Part shown: positions 51,901-54,089 of the stretch, in pieces
Layout: every line of letters starts with the position of its first letter
Numbering within the stretch: position 1 is the first letter of the stretch
Assembly: GCA_002690725.1 (NCBI GenBank)
Contig: NZFS01000013.1
Location: forward strand, 5,559 to 59,647
Length of the DNA stretch: 54,089 nt
Source of the DNA: Gammaproteobacteria bacterium
GTDB lineage: Bacteria; Pseudomonadota; Gammaproteobacteria; Magnimaribacterales; D2472
Direction: 5' to 3'
The notes under the pieces: generated by a model
What the model saw: the letters and a program-made list of their open reading frames with translations, nothing else
What the model was told of the DNA's origin: nothing
Databases searched by the model: none
Made by a program: the position numbers and the translations under genes

Positions 51901-54089
51901 TTAAAATGAAGTACCAAACATAAGTCCAAATGTTCTTGGCTCAGTAATACTTCCGTAAACGTTACCACCTTGGAAGTTACTTCCAGCTCGTAAGTAAATT
52001 AAATCTCTTGAATCATTAATATTTTTAATGAATCCATTAATGTACCAATCACCATTATTTGGTTTAAAACTAACTAATAAATCTCCATTAGAAGATTCAG
52101 GTAAATCAGATCTTTCGTTGTTCCAAATATCCATAAACATTTGACCTCTGTATTTTCGTGAAAGCCTAATGTCAACGGCACCATTACCAGTTTCAAATGT
52201 TTTGGTTAAGGCAATGTTATAAGACTCATTTTGTTGACCAGGAATTCTATTTCCAGAAATGTCCTGTGCAATACCATCATTTGTACAAGGTATATTTTGA
52301 AGAGGTGCAGCTGGCGCTAAGCATATGAAACCTGCTGATTTAAATACTTGTACACCATTATCCATAATAGCAGTAGTTAGAAGGCCAGCATTACGAGTAT
52401 TCGCATCGATAGCACCAATGTACTGAAGAACTCCATTTGCAGCAGCCGGATTTAAGGGATCGATGATGTTATCAGAACCACTAGCAACCTCAGAATCTGA
52501 AATTAACCAGTTGAAATCTAATCTAAGTGTTTCACTTAAAAACGCTACTAAGCTTCCTTCAAAACCTGAAATTTCCGCATCAATATTCCAGTTTATGGCT
52601 GAAGTATCTTTAATCGCACCAACTTGCATACCAGTTCTATTATCTATGTAATAGTTCATATTTAGTCTTACAGCGCCATTTGCTAGAGTAGATCTAAAAC
52701 CAATGTCTACAGTCTCAGATTCCTCTTCATCAAATTGGAAAGGTACTGATGTGCTTGCAAGACCTGGGTTAAAACCACCAGGTTTTGTAGATGTAGCATA
52801 ACTCACGTACATCATAATATCTTCCGATATATCACGCTGATATGCAGCTTTATAATTTAAAAATTCATCTTCTTGTACCCCATATCTAGCACCAACATTA
52901 GCAGGGTCGCCTCTATCATATATTCCTGTTGATGGACCTGTACCTGTAAGCCATGAAGTAGGAGGATTTCCAGAGTTTGCATCTGTTAAACTTGCAACAG
53001 CACTATTTGCTATAGATTGCTCATCATATCTAAAACCTAGTGTTAACTTAGACACATCATCGAGTTCAAAATAAAACTCACCAAATGCTGAGTAAGTTAA
53101 TGTTCTAGTATTAGTATCTTGGAGAACACCAGTTATTTCAACCGGAGTATTATATGCAGGGAATCCAGGTCCACTTAAGCCAAAAAGTGCACAAACATCC
53201 ACGATTGCACCACCTGCTGATGGAAGAGGTACACTCCATGAACCAAGAAGTGGACATACCGCACTTGGTGCGAAACCTACTAATGCTGTTCCCGCTAAAG
53301 CTATATTAAAGGGAAGACCGCCATAAGCAGATAAATCTGGCAGACCTGCTAATTGTTGAAAAAGAGCATTATAAGGATGATCACCAAAATTACCTAAAAA
53401 TCCACCAGCAGAAGTATGAACAGTATAATTATTATCATTCCTAGCATCATAGGTGTAAAGACCAACAGTGTAATTAAATGAACCATCAAAATCTGAGATT
53501 ATATTTATCTCAAACTGTTGGTCATTTGAAAGCACATCTGAAAAGTCATAGGCTCTTGCAGAGTCTACAAATTCTCTAAATTTTAAAAAACTTATTGTAC
53601 CTTCAACATCTGGAACAGTTGGATCTAATAATTTTGCCAAACCTGGAAATCCTGCGGTCGCAACCGTTCCATCATTATCATTCATTTGATGAAATTCCCT
53701 TGTATCGTATGAATATTTTGCTATGAAAGTAAAATTTTCAAAATCTTTAACAAGTTCTAAAGTTGTAAAAGATGTATCTTGTTCATGTGAAGGACTTCTA
53801 TTTAAATAAGTACTTCTAAAAGGATCGTCACTAACAAGCGCGCCTGCATATGAGTTCTGTATTACTCCAGGGTATAAATGTGCAAAGAAACCAATTGCCC
53901 CATCATAATGACCTCGTAAATCAGCTGCTGAGTTACCTGGCCCTCTCTCAAAAGGACTACAACCATAGAATTGGTCAGAAGTACAAAATGACAGATGTTC
54001 TTGTGGCCTAGAATCATCTGCAGAATTAAATTGTGAAGTAAATTTTACAGTTACAGTATCATTTAACAACCAATCAAGTGAGAGTCTTA
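51901..54089 (-). CDS. TonB-dependent receptor, C-terminal part (partial)
   Basis: The N-terminus lies beyond the window; the frame is open to the last base (RLSLDWLLNDTVTVKF at the edge), so about 729 residues are visible. The part is all beta barrel: alternating strands, LTLGFRYDEQSI, MYVSYATSTKPGGFNPGLA, NMNYYIDNRTGMQVG, and a C-terminal EPRTFGLMFGTSF ending in Phe. This style is common in the large receptor families of SAR86-like bacteria. Loops hold cysteine pairs (VCPLLGSW...VCALFG; CLAP...PCTN). The ligand is unknown. Followed by a strong terminator. Confidence 0.9.
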   Translation of the reverse strand, partial: RLSLDWLLNDTVTVKFTSQFNSADDSRPQEHLSFCTSDQFYGCSPFERGPGNSAADLRGHYDGAIGFFAHLYPGVIQNSYAGALVSDDPFRSTYLNRSPSHEQDTSFTTLELVKDFENFTFIAKYSYDTREFHQMNDNDGTVATAGFPGLAKLLDPTVPDVEGTISFLKFREFVDSARAYDFSDVLSNDQQFEINIISDFDGSFNYTVGLYTYDARNDNNYTVHTSAGGFLGNFGDHPYNALFQQLAGLPDLSAYGGLPFNIALAGTALVGFAPSAVCPLLGSWSVPLPSAGGAIVDVCALFGLSGPGFPAYNTPVEITGVLQDTNTRTLTYSAFGEFYFELDDVSKLTLGFRYDEQSIANSAVASLTDANSGNPPTSWLTGTGPSTGIYDRGDPANVGARYGVQEDEFLNYKAAYQRDISEDIMMYVSYATSTKPGGFNPGLASTSVPFQFDEEESETVDIGFRSTLANGAVRLNMNYYIDNRTGMQVGAIKDTSAINWNIDAEISGFEGSLVAFLSETLRLDFNWLISDSEVASGSDNIIDPLNPAAANGVLQYIGAIDANTRNAGLLTTAIMDNGVQVFKSAGFICLAPAAPLQNIPCTNDGIAQDISGNRIPGQQNESYNIALTKTFETGNGAVDIRLSRKYRGQMFMDIWNNERSDLPESSNGDLLVSFKPNNGDWYINGFIKNINDSRDLIYLRAGSNFQGGNVYGSITEPRTFGLMFGTSF

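Noticed and set aside
1-54089. CRISPR arrays, insertion sequences, integrases or prophage blocks
   Set aside because: No regularly spaced repeats, transposase or integrase motifs, or runs of small phage-like genes were seen. The T4-like ligase is a lone gene in a housekeeping cluster.

Overview
The window is compact, strongly AT-rich bacterial DNA. Gene order and content point to a free-living marine gammaproteobacterium of the genome-streamlined, SAR86-like kind. This is inference: there is no rRNA here and no search was run. The signs are gammaproteobacterial synteny (DUF2066-purM-purN-DUF3108; dnaX-recR; smc-zipA-ligase; ccmABCDEFGH), several acyl-CoA dehydrogenases, two large TonB-dependent receptors, a GH16 glucanase, almost no intergenic space, and convergent genes that abut or overlap. 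No transposon, phage block or CRISPR array was seen, and no gene-free stretch reaches 300 bases.

Layout. 1-5.0 kb: end of sppA, then hda, a CDP-alcohol phosphatidyltransferase and a DUF2066 gene (minus strand), divergent from purM-purN-DUF3108. 5.0-9.1 kb: minus-strand replication/repair run (two envelope proteins, recX, dnaX, recR, dcd). dnaX is split over two frames joined at an A-AAA-AAG slippery site. 9.1-15.6 kb: plus-strand hsp20 behind a ROSE-like RNA thermometer candidate, a DsbD/ScsB-type reductase, a YwaF-like membrane protein, an MscS channel, an SLC13-type permease and a small coupled gene. 15.6-24.6 kb: serine hydrolase, pseudoazurin-like cupredoxin, tRNA-Val(GAC), alpha/beta hydrolase, sbcB, an acyl-CoA dehydrogenase interrupted by one stop codon, its divergent LysR regulator, an SDR, a CaCA exchanger, a DUF4345-like protein and a thioredoxin-like protein.

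24.6-29.6 kb: TonB receptor, secreted GH16 beta-glucanase and MFS transporter on one strand, which looks like a small laminarin-type glucan utilisation locus; tRNA-Leu(UAG) lies upstream. 29.7-33.9 kb: three small membrane or coiled-coil proteins, a tandem acyl-CoA dehydrogenase pair and a DUF4136 lipoprotein. 33.9-36.8 kb: a presequence-protease-like M16C peptidase with an in-frame UGA between its halves. 36.8-49.4 kb: one long minus-strand series, metY, glycosyltransferase-like gene, ccmA-B-C-D-E-F-G-H-I, smc, zipA, ATP-dependent DNA ligase, lytic transglycosylase. 49.6-54.1 kb: cupin-like and MerC-like genes, an EEP nuclease/phosphatase, a thioesterase and the 3' part of a second TonB receptor.

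Most notable: (i) dnaX in which the zero frame gives the short gamma-like product and a -1 shift is needed for tau, the reverse of E. coli; (ii) an SMC of 732 residues with no recognisable hinge and short symmetric arms; (iii) a T4-phage-type ATP-dependent ligase where gammaproteobacteria keep NAD-dependent ligA; (iv) the hsp20 leader; (v) two genes each broken by a single in-frame stop. Items i and v could also be sequence errors, and the entries say how to tell.
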